Source: Pseudoalteromonas sp. MEBiC 03607
GTDB taxonomy: Bacteria; Pseudomonadota; Gammaproteobacteria; Enterobacterales; Alteromonadaceae
Direction of reading: 5' to 3'
DNA length: 64,000 nucleotides
Assembly (NCBI RefSeq): GCF_004792295.1
Contig: NZ_SRRY01000001.1
Location: 2,614,501 to 2,678,500 of the forward strand
In this document: piece by piece, positions 22,530-31,361 of the stretch
Numbering within the stretch: position 1 is the stretch's first letter
How the letters are laid out: each line of letters starts with the position of its first letter
Translations under genes and position numbers: made by a program
Notes under the pieces: generated by a model
The model's database searches: none
The model's input: the letters and a program-made list of their open reading frames with translations, nothing else
What the model was told of the DNA's origin: nothing

Positions 22530-23825
22530 ATGTGCCAACCTTGGCAAGCACGAATTATAGATCAACAAAAATATCGTCCCAATGACAACCGCTCACCATG
22601 GCAAGTTGACCGCTCTCGTATAATCCATGCCGCTGCTTTCAGACGTTTACAAGCAAAGACTCAAATTATGGGTATTGGCCTAAACGACTTTTACCGCACT
22701 CGCCTAACCCACTCTCTTGAAGTTGCACAAATCGGCAGTGGTTTGCTGCGCCATTTAAAAAAACAGCACCCTGAATTTGAACACTTCCCGAGTGGCAGCT
22801 TACTCGAAACCTTATGTCTTGCTCATGACATTGGCCATCCACCTTTTGGTCATGGTGGTGAAATAGCTTTAAACTACATGATGCGCGAGCATGGTGGATT
22901 TGAAGGCAATGCGCAAACTTTACGCATTGTTTCTAAACTTGAACCCTACAGCAACGGTTATGGTATGAACCTAACGCGCCGGACTTTGTTGGGATTTATC
23001 AAGTACCCTGCGTTTATTGATGATGTATGGCATACCATCCCACCATTATCTGATACGCGAAGTTTCATAAAAGCCGATCACTGGCGACCGGCTAAAGGGC
23101 TTTACAAAGATGATAACGATGTTTTTAATTGGATTATTGCGCCGCTATCACAAAACGACAAAGCATTATTGACTAGCCACTACAAGGTGGATGAGTTTAG
23201 GTCTAAAACTCATTATAAGTCTATTGACTCTGCAATAATGGAATTGGCAGATGATATTGCCTATGCAGTTCATGACCTAGAAGATGCGATTGCCACTGAA
23301 GTATTAACGTTTGCTGATTGGCAAAACCATGCTCTTATTCAGTTACAAGAACTCAATTCACCTTGGTTAACAACTCATTTAAGTGCAATTACCGCAAGGC
23401 TTTTCTCACATCATGAATATGAACGCAAAGACGCCATTGGTGAGTTAGTAAATACATTTATTATCCATGCCTCTTTAGAGGTACAAAATAACGAATTCGA
23501 ATCAGAGATTTTACAATATACCGTTAGCCTGCCTGATGAGTTTTCAAAAATACTCAATGTGCTCAAACAATTTGTATTCAAGCGTTTAATTCGTGAACCT
23601 AAAATGCAACAGGTTGAATTTAAAGGGCAAAACCTGCTTATAGAATTATTTAGCGCTTTTGCTAGCGACCCGATGCGTTTATTACCAGAAACAACTCAAG
23701 AGATGTGGTTAAACGCACACAACAATAATGGTAATGCAATGCGGGTGATCTGTGATTACTTGTCAGGTATGAGTGACGAGTATGCATATAAAACCTATCA
23801 ACGATTATTTTTACCCTCAGCCTAA
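22530..23825 (+). CDS. dgt: dGTPase-family dNTP triphosphohydrolase (anti-phage dGTPase type)
   Basis: A 431-residue HD-domain dNTP triphosphohydrolase that splits dGTP (and possibly other dNTPs) to nucleoside and tripolyphosphate. The metal site is visible: H61 in RLTHSLEV, H99-D100 in AHDIGHPPFGHGGE and an Asp in MELADDIAYAVHDLEDAI. The N-terminus RSPWQVDRSRIIHAAAFRRLQAKTQI is the dGTPase signature. Length fits the short bacterial branch rather than the 505-residue E. coli Dgt. Proteins of this branch from Vibrio and Shewanella were reported to deplete dGTP during phage infection; that role here is family knowledge, not visible in the sequence. It is monocistronic with a terminator. Confidence 0.92.
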   Translation: MCQPWQARIIDQQKYRPNDNRSPWQVDRSRIIHAAAFRRLQAKTQIMGIGLNDFYRTRLTHSLEVAQIGSGLLRHLKKQHPEFEHFPSGSLLETLCLAHDIGHPPFGHGGEIALNYMMREHGGFEGNAQTLRIVSKLEPYSNGYGMNLTRRTLLGFIKYPAFIDDVWHTIPPLSDTRSFIKADHWRPAKGLYKDDNDVFNWIIAPLSQNDKALLTSHYKVDEFRSKTHYKSIDSAIMELADDIAYAVHDLEDAIATEVLTFADWQNHALIQLQELNSPWLTTHLSAITARLFSHHEYERKDAIGELVNTFIIHASLEVQNNEFESEILQYTVSLPDEFSKILNVLKQFVFKRLIREPKMQQVEFKGQNLLIELFSAFASDPMRLLPETTQEMWLNAHNNNGNAMRVICDYLSGMSDEYAYKTYQRLFLPSA

Positions 23826-23863
23826 CTATTTTTTGAACAGCTAAATATTATGTTCTAAAATTA

Positions 23864-23899
23864 AGTAGGTTATTTTAGCAAATAACCTACTAATTCTTT
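23864..23899 (+). terminator. Probable terminator after dgt
   Basis: A perfect 11-bp stem AGTAGGTTATT/AATAACCTACT with a 6-nt loop, followed by a short T-rich tract (AATTCTTTA). Confidence 0.65.
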
Positions 23900-24052
23900 A
23901 TGGATTTTAGCCAATCTGCTTACCTTATGGGCAGCTTGAGACACGAATACTTTGATGAACTTTGTACATCCTGTCAGAGCTTTGTAGGTATTCCTGCTCA
24001 ATTTGAGCCTAAAGTAACGTGGGCTGGTTTTATTAAACATGGATTGAAATAA
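23900..24052 (+). CDS. Possible small ORF (50 aa) overlapping the start of the DUF481 gene
   Basis: An ATG-initiated 50-codon frame (MDFSQSAYLMGSLRHEYFDE..., ending FIKHGLK) fills most of the gap between dgt and the DUF481 gene. Its TAA overlaps the downstream ATG as TAATG, the classic translational-coupling arrangement. It has a CTSC cysteine pair but no recognised domain. Against it: no RBS precedes the ATG, which lies directly after the dgt terminator hairpin, so it may be a chance frame or a gene remnant. No similarity is recognised. Confidence 0.3.
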   Translation: MDFSQSAYLMGSLRHEYFDELCTSCQSFVGIPAQFEPKVTWAGFIKHGLK

Positions 24053-25143
24053 TGCTCAAAAAACACCTGCTTCTTGGTTTATTAGTTGCTAGCCCATTTA
24101 CAGGCTATGCGGCAGAATCACTTCCTGATCCACTACTTGAAGAACGCGGCATAATCATAAAAGATGCCACTCATTTTGATTGGATCCGACTTAACTCTGG
24201 TGAATGGCTCAAAGGTGAGCTCGTTTCAATGTACGATAAGGAGCTCGAATTCGATAGCGACGTACTCGATACCCTGATGATCGACCGCGAAGATATCTAC
24301 ATGATTATTTCTGAACGTCATCACACAGTTCGTTTTAATGATGGTGAAGAACTCAGCGGCACACTAAATATATCGGGTGGTTATGTAAAAGTAGGTGATG
24401 CTCCTGCTAAGTATCGTTATCGTGATTTAGTCTCTATCGCTCCGTCAATTGATAGTGAGCTTAGTGCTTGGACAATAAAAATATCATTGGGCGCCGACCT
24501 ATCTCGAGGTAATACTGATCAAACTGAATATTCAGCCAGAGCCGATATCAAACGCAGAACAGCGTCGAGTCGCTTTTTAGCTGAGTTTTTAGGGTATCGC
24601 ACCACCAGCGATGAGCAAGTCACTAAAAATAACATACGAGCAAATGGAACCTTCGACTGGTTTTATACGCAAAAAATGTATTTTCGCCCTATTTTCTTTG
24701 AATACTATCGTGACCCATTTCAAAACATTGCCAATAAATACACTGTAGGTGCGGGTGTAGGTTATTACGTAATGGATACCGACAAAATTGAGTGGGACTT
24801 TTCAACAGGTCCTGCTTATCAAAAAACAGAGTTTGATACCGTTGCAAATGGTGAAGATAAATCAAATTCTTCAATGTCTTATTTTGTTGGCACTAATTAC
24901 GAACTGGAAGTAACCAAAAATATCGATTTTAGTTTTAACTATCGATATTTGACAGCCAGTGAAGACACTGGTGGCGATTCACAGTATGCAATGGCAAGCT
25001 TTGAAATAGACGTTACTGATGACATTGATTTTGATATTTCATTAGTCTGGGATTATCTATCCGACCCGATAGCCGATGAAAATGGTGTAGTCCCCGAAAA
25101 AGAAGATTACAAAATGATTTTCGCACTGGGTATAGATTTATAG
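24052..25143 (+). CDS. DUF481 (YdiY-like) outer-membrane beta-barrel protein
   Basis: A 363-residue protein with a Sec signal peptide (cleavage after GYAA, ~20). The N-terminal part (~40-130) contains small beta modules (WIRLNSGEWLKGELVS, VRFNDGEELSGTL). The C-terminal ~220 residues alternate hydrophobic and polar residues like a DUF481 barrel (SLGADLSRGNTDQTEYSARADIKRR) and end with a beta strand (MIFALGIDL). DUF481 proteins are predicted outer-membrane barrels without a known substrate. Its ATG overlaps the stop of a possible 50-codon ORF. A bidirectional terminator follows. Confidence 0.88.
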   Translation: MLKKHLLLGLLVASPFTGYAAESLPDPLLEERGIIIKDATHFDWIRLNSGEWLKGELVSMYDKELEFDSDVLDTLMIDREDIYMIISERHHTVRFNDGEELSGTLNISGGYVKVGDAPAKYRYRDLVSIAPSIDSELSAWTIKISLGADLSRGNTDQTEYSARADIKRRTASSRFLAEFLGYRTTSDEQVTKNNIRANGTFDWFYTQKMYFRPIFFEYYRDPFQNIANKYTVGAGVGYYVMDTDKIEWDFSTGPAYQKTEFDTVANGEDKSNSSMSYFVGTNYELEVTKNIDFSFNYRYLTASEDTGGDSQYAMASFEIDVTDDIDFDISLVWDYLSDPIADENGVVPEKEDYKMIFALGIDL

Positions 25144-25153
25144 CAATTGCTAT

Positions 25154-25186
25154 AAAAACGCCGAGCTTAAAGCTCGGCGTTTTTAT
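25154..25186. terminator. Bidirectional terminator between the DUF481 and prolyl oligopeptidase genes
   Basis: A 14-bp stem AACGCCGAGCTT/AAGCTCGGCGTT with flanking A and T runs, between convergent genes. Confidence 0.9.
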
Positions 25187-25207
25187 TTTAGTTGAGTAAA
25201 TATTATC

Positions 25208-27361
25208 TTATAGCGATTTAACACCCATGTTGTATAAGGTAAAGCCATAAATATCAGCGTATTGATCAATAATTTTACTGGTTGGTGTTCCTGCACCATG
25301 ACCTGCATTTGTTTCAATACGAATTAGATACGGATTTTGTTTCGCACCTTTTTCTTGTAGCTCAGCCGCAAACTTAAATGAATGCGCAGGCACAACACGG
25401 TCGTCATGATCCCCTGTTGTCACTAACGTTGCAGGGTAGCTAACACCTTCTTTAACATTGTGAACTGGCGAGTAGCCTTTTAAGTACTCGAACATTTCTT
25501 TACTTTGCTCACTGGTGCCGTAGTCATACGCCCAACCAGCACCGGCAGTAAAGGTGTGATAACGCAACATATCTAATACACCTACAGCAGGCAGTGCTAC
25601 TTTAAATAGCTCAGGGCGCTGCGTCATAACCGCACCAACTAATAAGCCACCATTAGAGCCACCACGTACCGCTAGGTAATCAGGTGAGCTGAATTGTTTT
25701 TCATTAAGGTATTCTGCAGCAGCAATAAAATCGTCAAAAACATTTTGCTTTTTAAGCTGTGTACCATTTACATGCCACTCTTTACCGTATTCACCACCAC
25801 CACGAATATTAGCAACAGCATACACGCCACCATGCTCAAGCCAAGCGGCAACAGTTGGGCTATAGCTTGGTGTTAAACTTACATTAAAGCCACCATAGCC
25901 ATATAAAATTGTTGGGTTTTTACCGTTAAGCTCAGTGCCTTTTTTGTATGAAATAATCATCGGAACTTTAGTGCCATCTTTAGATGTGTAGAACACTTGT
26001 TCAGATGTGTATTGTTCGCTATTAAATTGAGCGCCCGACTTGCGATATACATCAGACTGGCCAGAATCAACATTAAATGAATAGATGTTGCCTGGTGTGG
26101 TGTAATTGGTAAATGAATAATAAAGCGTTTCAGCGTCGTGCTTACCGCTAAAGCCGTATGCGGTGCCCACACCCGGTAAACGAATGTCACGCACTAGTTT
26201 ACCTGACTTATCGTACTGTTTTACTTGCGAAATCGCATCAACCATATACTTAGCAAAGAAATAGTCACCGCCTTTTGAAATACTAAGTACATGGTCAGTT
26301 TCAGGAATTAAATCTTGCCAATTTTCTGGGCTTGGATCAGCGGCATCAACTGTCACTACACGCATATTTGGCGCATTTAAGTTAGTCACTAAATACAGTT
26401 TCGAGCCGTCATTATCGATAATTGATGTATCTGAATCTGTGTTATCTAGAATGGTTACTAACTTGCTGTCAGGCTTAGTTAAATCTTTGATAAACAGTTT
26501 ATTACCTGATGTTGAAGTACTTGCAGCAATTATTAGGTATCGATTATCACGCGTTACCTCAGCGCCAATATAACGATGTTTCTGTGCTTCTGTACCGCCA
26601 TAGACTAATTGGTCATCAGCTTGTGCTGTGCCTAACTTGTGATAATAGACCTTATGTTGATCTGTTTTTGCTGACAGCTCACTCCCTTTTGGCTTATCGT
26701 AGCTTGAATAATAAAAGCCATCGTTACCAAACCACGAAATACCGCTAAACTTTACATCGACTAATGCCTCTTCAATAGGCTGTTTAGTCGCTGTATCAAT
26801 AACGATAATTTTACGCCAGTCACTACCACCTTCAGAAATTTGATAAGCAGCTAAACTTCCATCTTCAGTAAAAGTTAAGCCCGACATTGAGGTTGTGCCA
26901 TCGGCGCTGAAAGTATTTGGATCTAAAAACACTTCAGCTTCAGAGTCACCTTTTTTACGGTAAACCACATACTGATTTTGCAAGCCATCGTTTTTATAAA
27001 AGTAAGTGTACTCACCCTCTTTAAATGGCGCTGTGACTTTTTCATAGTTCATCAGCTTTTCAAGTGTGGTTTTAAGCTCATCGCGATAAGGAATATTTTT
27101 AAGATAAGAAAAGGTAACGTCATTTTCGGCTTTTACCCACTGCGCCGTTTCTTCGCTCATGTCGTCTTCTAGCCAACGATACGGATCGGCTACCTTCTGG
27201 CCGAAGTACTCATCAACAACATTGCCTTTTTTCGTTTCTGGATAATTCACAGCAGCTTTAACCTCTGCAGTTTTTATAGTTTGTTCTGTTTTTGTTGGGG
27301 TAGATTCACTACACCCCGTCAGTGCAACCACAATTGCACAAGCAAGCGCTTTTTTAATCAT
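25208..27361 (-). CDS. Prolyl oligopeptidase family (S9A) serine peptidase lipoprotein
   Basis: A 717-residue peptidase of family S9A, which cleaves short peptides after proline. A lipoprotein signal with lipobox ALTGC (Cys17) anchors it in the envelope. After a linker comes the N-terminal helix and a seven-bladed propeller (~90-440), then the alpha/beta hydrolase domain: GYGGF oxyanion region, nucleophile Ser in [12 protein letters not shown] (~570), Asp in [11 protein letters not shown] (~653) and His in NAGHGAGTP (~687). The classic triad order Ser-Asp-His is intact. It is monocistronic, ATG start at 27361, and probably contributes to peptide use in a protein-degrading marine bacterium. 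Confidence 0.93.
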   Translation of the reverse strand: MIKKALACAIVVALTGCSESTPTKTEQTIKTAEVKAAVNYPETKKGNVVDEYFGQKVADPYRWLEDDMSEETAQWVKAENDVTFSYLKNIPYRDELKTTLEKLMNYEKVTAPFKEGEYTYFYKNDGLQNQYVVYRKKGDSEAEVFLDPNTFSADGTTSMSGLTFTEDGSLAAYQISEGGSDWRKIIVIDTATKQPIEEALVDVKFSGISWFGNDGFYYSSYDKPKGSELSAKTDQHKVYYHKLGTAQADDQLVYGGTEAQKHRYIGAEVTRDNRYLIIAASTSTSGNKLFIKDLTKPDSKLVTILDNTDSDTSIIDNDGSKLYLVTNLNAPNMRVVTVDAADPSPENWQDLIPETDHVLSISKGGDYFFAKYMVDAISQVKQYDKSGKLVRDIRLPGVGTAYGFSGKHDAETLYYSFTNYTTPGNIYSFNVDSGQSDVYRKSGAQFNSEQYTSEQVFYTSKDGTKVPMIISYKKGTELNGKNPTILYGYGGFNVSLTPSYSPTVAAWLEHGGVYAVANIRGGGEYGKEWHVNGTQLKKQNVFDDFIAAAEYLNEKQFSSPDYLAVRGGSNGGLLVGAVMTQRPELFKVALPAVGVLDMLRYHTFTAGAGWAYDYGTSEQSKEMFEYLKGYSPVHNVKEGVSYPATLVTTGDHDDRVVPAHSFKFAAELQEKGAKQNPYLIRIETNAGHGAGTPTSKIIDQYADIYGFTLYNMGVKSL

Positions 27362-27471
27362 AATAATTTTACTTTTTAGTTATTGTTAACAAAATGAAAG
27401 TAAAGTTAATACAAAAGAATGTCTAGTTATTTGCGGTCAAACACAGGAAGCGCTGTAAACCAATGTAAAAA

Positions 27472-27495
27472 CAAAAAACCACGCAATAGCGTGGC
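27472..27495 (-). terminator. Terminator downstream of ilvE
   Basis: CCACGC/GCGTGG stem (27479-27484, 27489-27494) with a 4-nt loop, followed on the minus strand by six T. Confidence 0.8.
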
Positions 27496-27532
27496 CTTTA
27501 ATTTTTCGCAATAGTAAACACTGTTTGCGTAA

Positions 27533-28528
27533 TTATACTTTTGTTAACCAGCCATGAGTATCTGCTGATTTGCCCCATTGAATATCATTCAATGCTTGGC
27601 GTAATTTAGCGACTTTTTCACCTGGTTCACCCGACCCCACTTTAAACTCTTGGTCGTTATGAATAAGCGTGCCAACCGACGTCAGTACCGCAGCGGTACC
27701 TGATAATGCAGCTTCAGTGCCCGGCTTAGCAGCTCTTTCAAGCAACTCAGACACAGTAAAGTTACGCTCAGATACGGTCATACCTAAATCTTTCGCAATC
27801 GTTAAAATACTATTACGGGTCACACCGTGTAAGAATGTGCTATCAAGTGCTTTTGTGATGATTTCATCACCATCAATTAGAATAAAGTTCGCAGCACCGG
27901 TTTCTTGAACATCGCCACCTGGGCAGAATAAAATTTGGTCAGCTTGATGCTCAGAGCGAGCTTGTAAGATTGGACCTAATGCACTTGCATAGTTACCACC
28001 ACTTTTAACCATACCCATGTGAGGTGCACAGCGCATGCCGTCTTCTTCAAGTAATACACGCAGTGCAGTAGCGCCACCTGCAAAGTAATCACCCACTGGC
28101 GAAAGTAATACATAAAGCAAGGAACTCATTGACGGCGCAGCGGCTTTACCAATTGCGGCTTCTGTACCAATGTGAGTTGGGCGAATATACATAGACCCCG
28201 GCGGTGCTGGTGTTTCGTCTGCATACTCTTTAACAATGTCTTTAATCATTTGCTCAAGCATGCTTTCGTCAAAGTCAGGTAAGTTTAGTAATTTAGAGCT
28301 TTGCTTCATACGAGCAATGTTAGCATCCATACGAAAGATATAGACCGAGCCATCTTCGTGACGAAACGCTTTTAATCCTTCAAAACAGGTGCTTGAGTAA
28401 TGTAATACGTGTGCACCCGCATGTAATTCGATTTTATCAGATGGGACCAGCGCGCTTTCACTCCATGAGTTATCAGCAAAACGTGCTTGGATCATTTGTG
28501 GCATAAATACAGTACCAAATGCGGCCAT
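27533..28528 (-). CDS. ilvE: Branched-chain amino acid aminotransferase
   Basis: A PLP-dependent fold-type IV aminotransferase that interconverts Leu, Ile and Val with their 2-oxo acids. The 331-residue length and sequence (LHYSSTCFEGLKAFR, MYIRPTHIGTEAAIGKA) fit the class II/eukaryote-like BCAT branch rather than the 309-residue E. coli IlvE. The PLP lysine is K175 in MGMVKSGGNYASAL, and the cofactor Glu and phosphate loop are in DVQETGAANFILI and ALSGTAAVLTSVG. It stands alone with a terminator, not in an ilv operon. Confidence 0.93.
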   Translation of the reverse strand: MAAFGTVFMPQMIQARFADNSWSESALVPSDKIELHAGAHVLHYSSTCFEGLKAFRHEDGSVYIFRMDANIARMKQSSKLLNLPDFDESMLEQMIKDIVKEYADETPAPPGSMYIRPTHIGTEAAIGKAAAPSMSSLLYVLLSPVGDYFAGGATALRVLLEEDGMRCAPHMGMVKSGGNYASALGPILQARSEHQADQILFCPGGDVQETGAANFILIDGDEIITKALDSTFLHGVTRNSILTIAKDLGMTVSERNFTVSELLERAAKPGTEAALSGTAAVLTSVGTLIHNDQEFKVGSGEPGEKVAKLRQALNDIQWGKSADTHGWLTKV

Positions 28529-28643
28529 TGTTGTTCTCTCTTGTTTGGACTACTTTTGCCCCATTGTATGCTAATCCATCCCTGTTTAACCATAGCAAAC
28601 TAGTGCCTTTTCTCGATAAAAACGATAAAAAAACGTTCGCCTG

Positions 28644-28675
28644 GTATAAAAAATGCGCAACTCATGTGCGCATTG
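28644..28675 (-). terminator. Terminator after the SDR gene at 28712
   Basis: AATGCGCA/TGCGCATT stem with a 7-nt loop, followed on the minus strand by a T run. Confidence 0.75.
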
Positions 28676-28711
28676 TTTAATGATAATTATTTATACGCTT
28701 ACTAAGCGAAA

Positions 28712-29500
28712 TTACCTGTAGTTCATTTTTGCTGTGAGGCGATTAAAAAAGCCCGGGAAAAAACGCTTTATAGTCGGTGCTAAACCACTTATTCCTTCAC
28801 CAATAACAACTTCATCTTTCTCGGCTTCAATGGCTTTAATCATTTTTGCAGCCGCTTTTGCCACATCCATGCCGTTTTCGATTGATTCCTCTGGCTTATT
28901 TTGCGGTTTACCTTGGCCATCTAACGAATTATGCGCAATTGCAGTTTTAATTGAACCTGGGCAAATGGTTAAACATTTTATATTTTTGTCGGCTAACTCT
29001 GCTCTTAAGCAATCCATAAAACCCACTACCGCGTATTTAGAACCCGAATAACCTGTTCTGAACTTTGAACCGACTTTACCCGCTACACTGCTAATTGAAA
29101 CGACCATGCCCATACCTTGTTCAACCATTTGCGGTACTACCGCTTTGGTTAAAGCTATTAAACCAAAGTAGTTTACTTCCATCAGTTGGCGATACACAGT
29201 GAATTCATTTTCTAAAAATAAACTGCGCTGCGACACTCCACCGTTATTGATAAGCACATCAATGCGGCCAATTCGCTCAATCACTCCGGGCATATCTTCA
29301 AGTAAGGCTTCAGGTTTTGCCAAATCTAGCGCAACCACATGATGATTGCCACCGAGCCTTGTATTTAGAGCGTTGAGTTTTTCTTCATTACGAGCAGACA
29401 ATATCAGCACTGCGCCCTTTGCAGCTAATTGCTCACAAAGTGCTTCACCAATTCCAGAAGATGCCCCAGTTACCCAAACTGTTTTACCATTTAATTGCAT
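28712..29500 (-). CDS. SDR family oxidoreductase (DHRS7-like)
   Basis: A 262-residue classical short-chain dehydrogenase. The cofactor motif TGASSGIG lies at ~10-17, NNGGVSQRSL near 88, the catalytic Ser in VSISSVAGKVG and YSGSKYAVVGF near 151. The C-terminus is basic. The sequence resembles bacterial DHRS7-type or acyl-lipid-associated SDRs, but the substrate is unknown. It lies 22 bp downstream of the DUF962 gene on the same strand, so the two are probably co-transcribed, and the DUF962 partner acts on lipids. Confidence 0.88.
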   Translation of the reverse strand: MQLNGKTVWVTGASSGIGEALCEQLAAKGAVLILSARNEEKLNALNTRLGGNHHVVALDLAKPEALLEDMPGVIERIGRIDVLINNGGVSQRSLFLENEFTVYRQLMEVNYFGLIALTKAVVPQMVEQGMGMVVSISSVAGKVGSKFRTGYSGSKYAVVGFMDCLRAELADKNIKCLTICPGSIKTAIAHNSLDGQGKPQNKPEESIENGMDVAKAAAKMIKAIEAEKDEVVIGEGISGLAPTIKRFFPGFFNRLTAKMNYR

Positions 29501-29521
29501 ATGTGTTCCTTTTTATTGTTG

Positions 29522-30025
29522 TTATGCTTTGTTAGGGCCTGCATGTTGTTCGATATGTTCAGCAATATCTTTATAAAAACCAAGCATAATCAATAACTCA
29601 GCTAATACAAATAAAGGCCCTATTACTAAACCAATTAAATCATCAACAAAGGCTGGCTTTTTACCTTCAAAATAATGGCCAATAAACTGAAATACCCAAC
29701 CTACAACAAAACTACCAATACTTACCGCTAGCCATAACTCTGTTGAGAGCGACACCACAGGCTCAGCAGCAATGCTTAACAAACTTAAGCATACAGCCAT
29801 AATTAACCCCATAGATAAGCTAAGCATTAAGTAATAAAGACAGGTGAGTGCAATCACCACGGTTGCCAAGGAGATAAAAGCAGGCTCTGAAATAAGCGTG
29901 ACTCGATTCAATAAACAAATAATCGCAAATACAATTAATGGGATGCCAATAAAATGGGTGTAAATATTACGTTTAGAGCGGTGATAAAGAGCGTAATTTG
30001 TCAGTTGTTGTTTTAATGTTTTCAT
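29522..30025 (-). CDS. Mpo1-like (DUF962) membrane protein
   Basis: A 167-residue protein with about four membrane segments. It matches the DUF962/Mpo1 family, whose yeast member is an Fe(II)-dependent dioxygenase in 2-hydroxy-fatty-acid alpha-oxidation. Conserved family His residues are visible in YTHFIGIPLIVFA and QFIGHYFEGKKPA. ATG at 30025 is chosen because GCAGGAA precedes it; the longer TTG start at 30052 lacks support. It is the first gene of a pair with the downstream SDR. Enzymatic activity in this bacterium is inference from the family. Confidence 0.85.
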   Translation of the reverse strand: MKTLKQQLTNYALYHRSKRNIYTHFIGIPLIVFAIICLLNRVTLISEPAFISLATVVIALTCLYYLMLSLSMGLIMAVCLSLLSIAAEPVVSLSTELWLAVSIGSFVVGWVFQFIGHYFEGKKPAFVDDLIGLVIGPLFVLAELLIMLGFYKDIAEHIEQHAGPNKA

Positions 30026-30130
30026 TATTTTTCCTGCCAAAACTGTGTTCAAAATTCAGATTAGCAGAAAATTCACCGTCAAGAATGTCAACTAACCGAC
30101 ATTTTAAAATGGCTATATTAAACTTACACA

Positions 30131-30535
30131 TCAAACCAACGCATCGATGACCTTGCCTTTTTCAGCTTCTGGCTGCATATCCATGCGTTCACGTCCTTTT
30201 TGATATTCTTCATCAAGCATTCCTTGCAGTTCATTCATTTTTTCTTGCAGTGCTTTGGTGTCGGCACCTTGTTGCTGCATTTGTTCGGCAAGCTTTTCTA
30301 TTTGCGCTTTTATTTCATCAATTTTCTCTTTATCAACCCCGAGTCGCTGATAAACCAAGGCTTCTTGCGCTTGTGCTAAAAAAGAACTGGGCTCAAACTG
30401 CTTTTGTAAAAGTTGCTGTGCTGAAGATGCAGGCGTATGCATGGCCTTCACATCATCGAGGCGAGTTGTTTGCGACAGCCTAGCAGCAGCCGAAACCTGA
30501 TATGGGTTATATTGATTATGAAATGTTATTGCCAC
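30131..30535 (-). CDS. Small coiled-coil protein, unknown function
   Basis: A 134-residue soluble protein without signal peptide or membrane segment. The N-terminal ~55 residues are Ser/Ala/Gln-rich and probably disordered (FHNQYNPYQVSAAARLSQ). Residues ~65-120 form a Lys/Glu/Gln-rich coiled coil (KEKIDEIKAQIEKLAEQM). I do not recognise the family. It stands between the Crp/Fnr-like gene and the DUF962 gene, all on the minus strand, with 54 bp and 105 bp gaps, so it is probably transcribed alone or with the regulator. Confidence 0.75.
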   Translation of the reverse strand: MAITFHNQYNPYQVSAAARLSQTTRLDDVKAMHTPASSAQQLLQKQFEPSSFLAQAQEALVYQRLGVDKEKIDEIKAQIEKLAEQMQQQGADTKALQEKMNELQGMLDEEYQKGRERMDMQPEAEKGKVIDALV

Positions 30536-30589
30536 AAGTTGTCTTCCGTTTAAGCTTGATTACAACTTTGTAGCAATTTTAGTTCCAAA

Positions 30590-31252
30590 CTAGCATTGAG
30601 ATTGTAATTTTTCGATGTCAATTACTTCAATCGATTGATATTTAAGATTAATAATTGAATCAGCTTGTAGGGATTGTAATATTTGATTAATGGTTTGCCG
30701 TGTTAAATAGGTCATATCGGCAAGTTGTTGCTGGGTAAGCGGCAAACAACTTTGGAGTGACGACTGATAAAGCATACATAACCGCTTACTCACCTTTTGC
30801 TTTGCTGTAAGGAGTGCGTGATCTTCTAATGAGTCAAACAGGTTTCGCACTTTATTGGTAAGCAGCAGACCAAAATCATGCCAATAAGCAGGATGCTCTT
30901 GTAATAACTGAGTTAATGCCCGCTCAGGTACGTGTAAAAGTCGTACCGCAGTTTGAGCATACACATCGTGGGTGCGTTTACCACCATCAAACAGAGCCAC
31001 TTCACCAAACCACATAGCACCGGTTACAAAACTGAGCACGGCTTCTTTGCCTTGGCTATTGACCCCAGAAACTCTAAGCACGCCATTAATAACACAATAC
31101 AGACCGGTATTTTCATCACCACGCAAAAACAATGCATCACCCGCATTTAAGGTGATTAATTTAGCATTTTTTACTAGCTTGTCCCTAAATAATTGTGTGC
31201 GATTTTTAAACCATTTGTCTTGGTTAATTACCGAAAGGTCTTGTTCATTCAA
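30590..31252 (-). CDS. Crp/Fnr family transcriptional regulator
   Basis: About 220 residues with an N-terminal cyclic-nucleotide-binding fold (GDALFLRGDENTGLYCVINGVLRV, MWFGEVALFDGGKRTHDVYA) and a C-terminal Crp-type winged helix (LTQQQLADMTYLTRQTINQILQSL). The phosphate-binding-cassette region keeps GE and an Arg-Thr pair (CRP has Arg-Ser), so a nucleotide effector is possible; no FNR-type Cys cluster is present. The start is uncertain: a TTG at 31252 has AAGGAT at ideal spacing, while a GTG at 31297 would give 235 residues. It is divergent from the amidohydrolase gene, a candidate target. Confidence 0.85.
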   Translation of the reverse strand: MNEQDLSVINQDKWFKNRTQLFRDKLVKNAKLITLNAGDALFLRGDENTGLYCVINGVLRVSGVNSQGKEAVLSFVTGAMWFGEVALFDGGKRTHDVYAQTAVRLLHVPERALTQLLQEHPAYWHDFGLLLTNKVRNLFDSLEDHALLTAKQKVSKRLCMLYQSSLQSCLPLTQQQLADMTYLTRQTINQILQSLQADSIINLKYQSIEVIDIEKLQSQC

Positions 31253-31361
31253 GTGTTTATCCTTTACATTGTTGTAGTGTGCATATATCCAAGCCACCTC
31301 AAAATGCAGAATTCAGCGTTTCACAGGTTGTTTGGATATCTAAATAATAAAAGGATACGGG

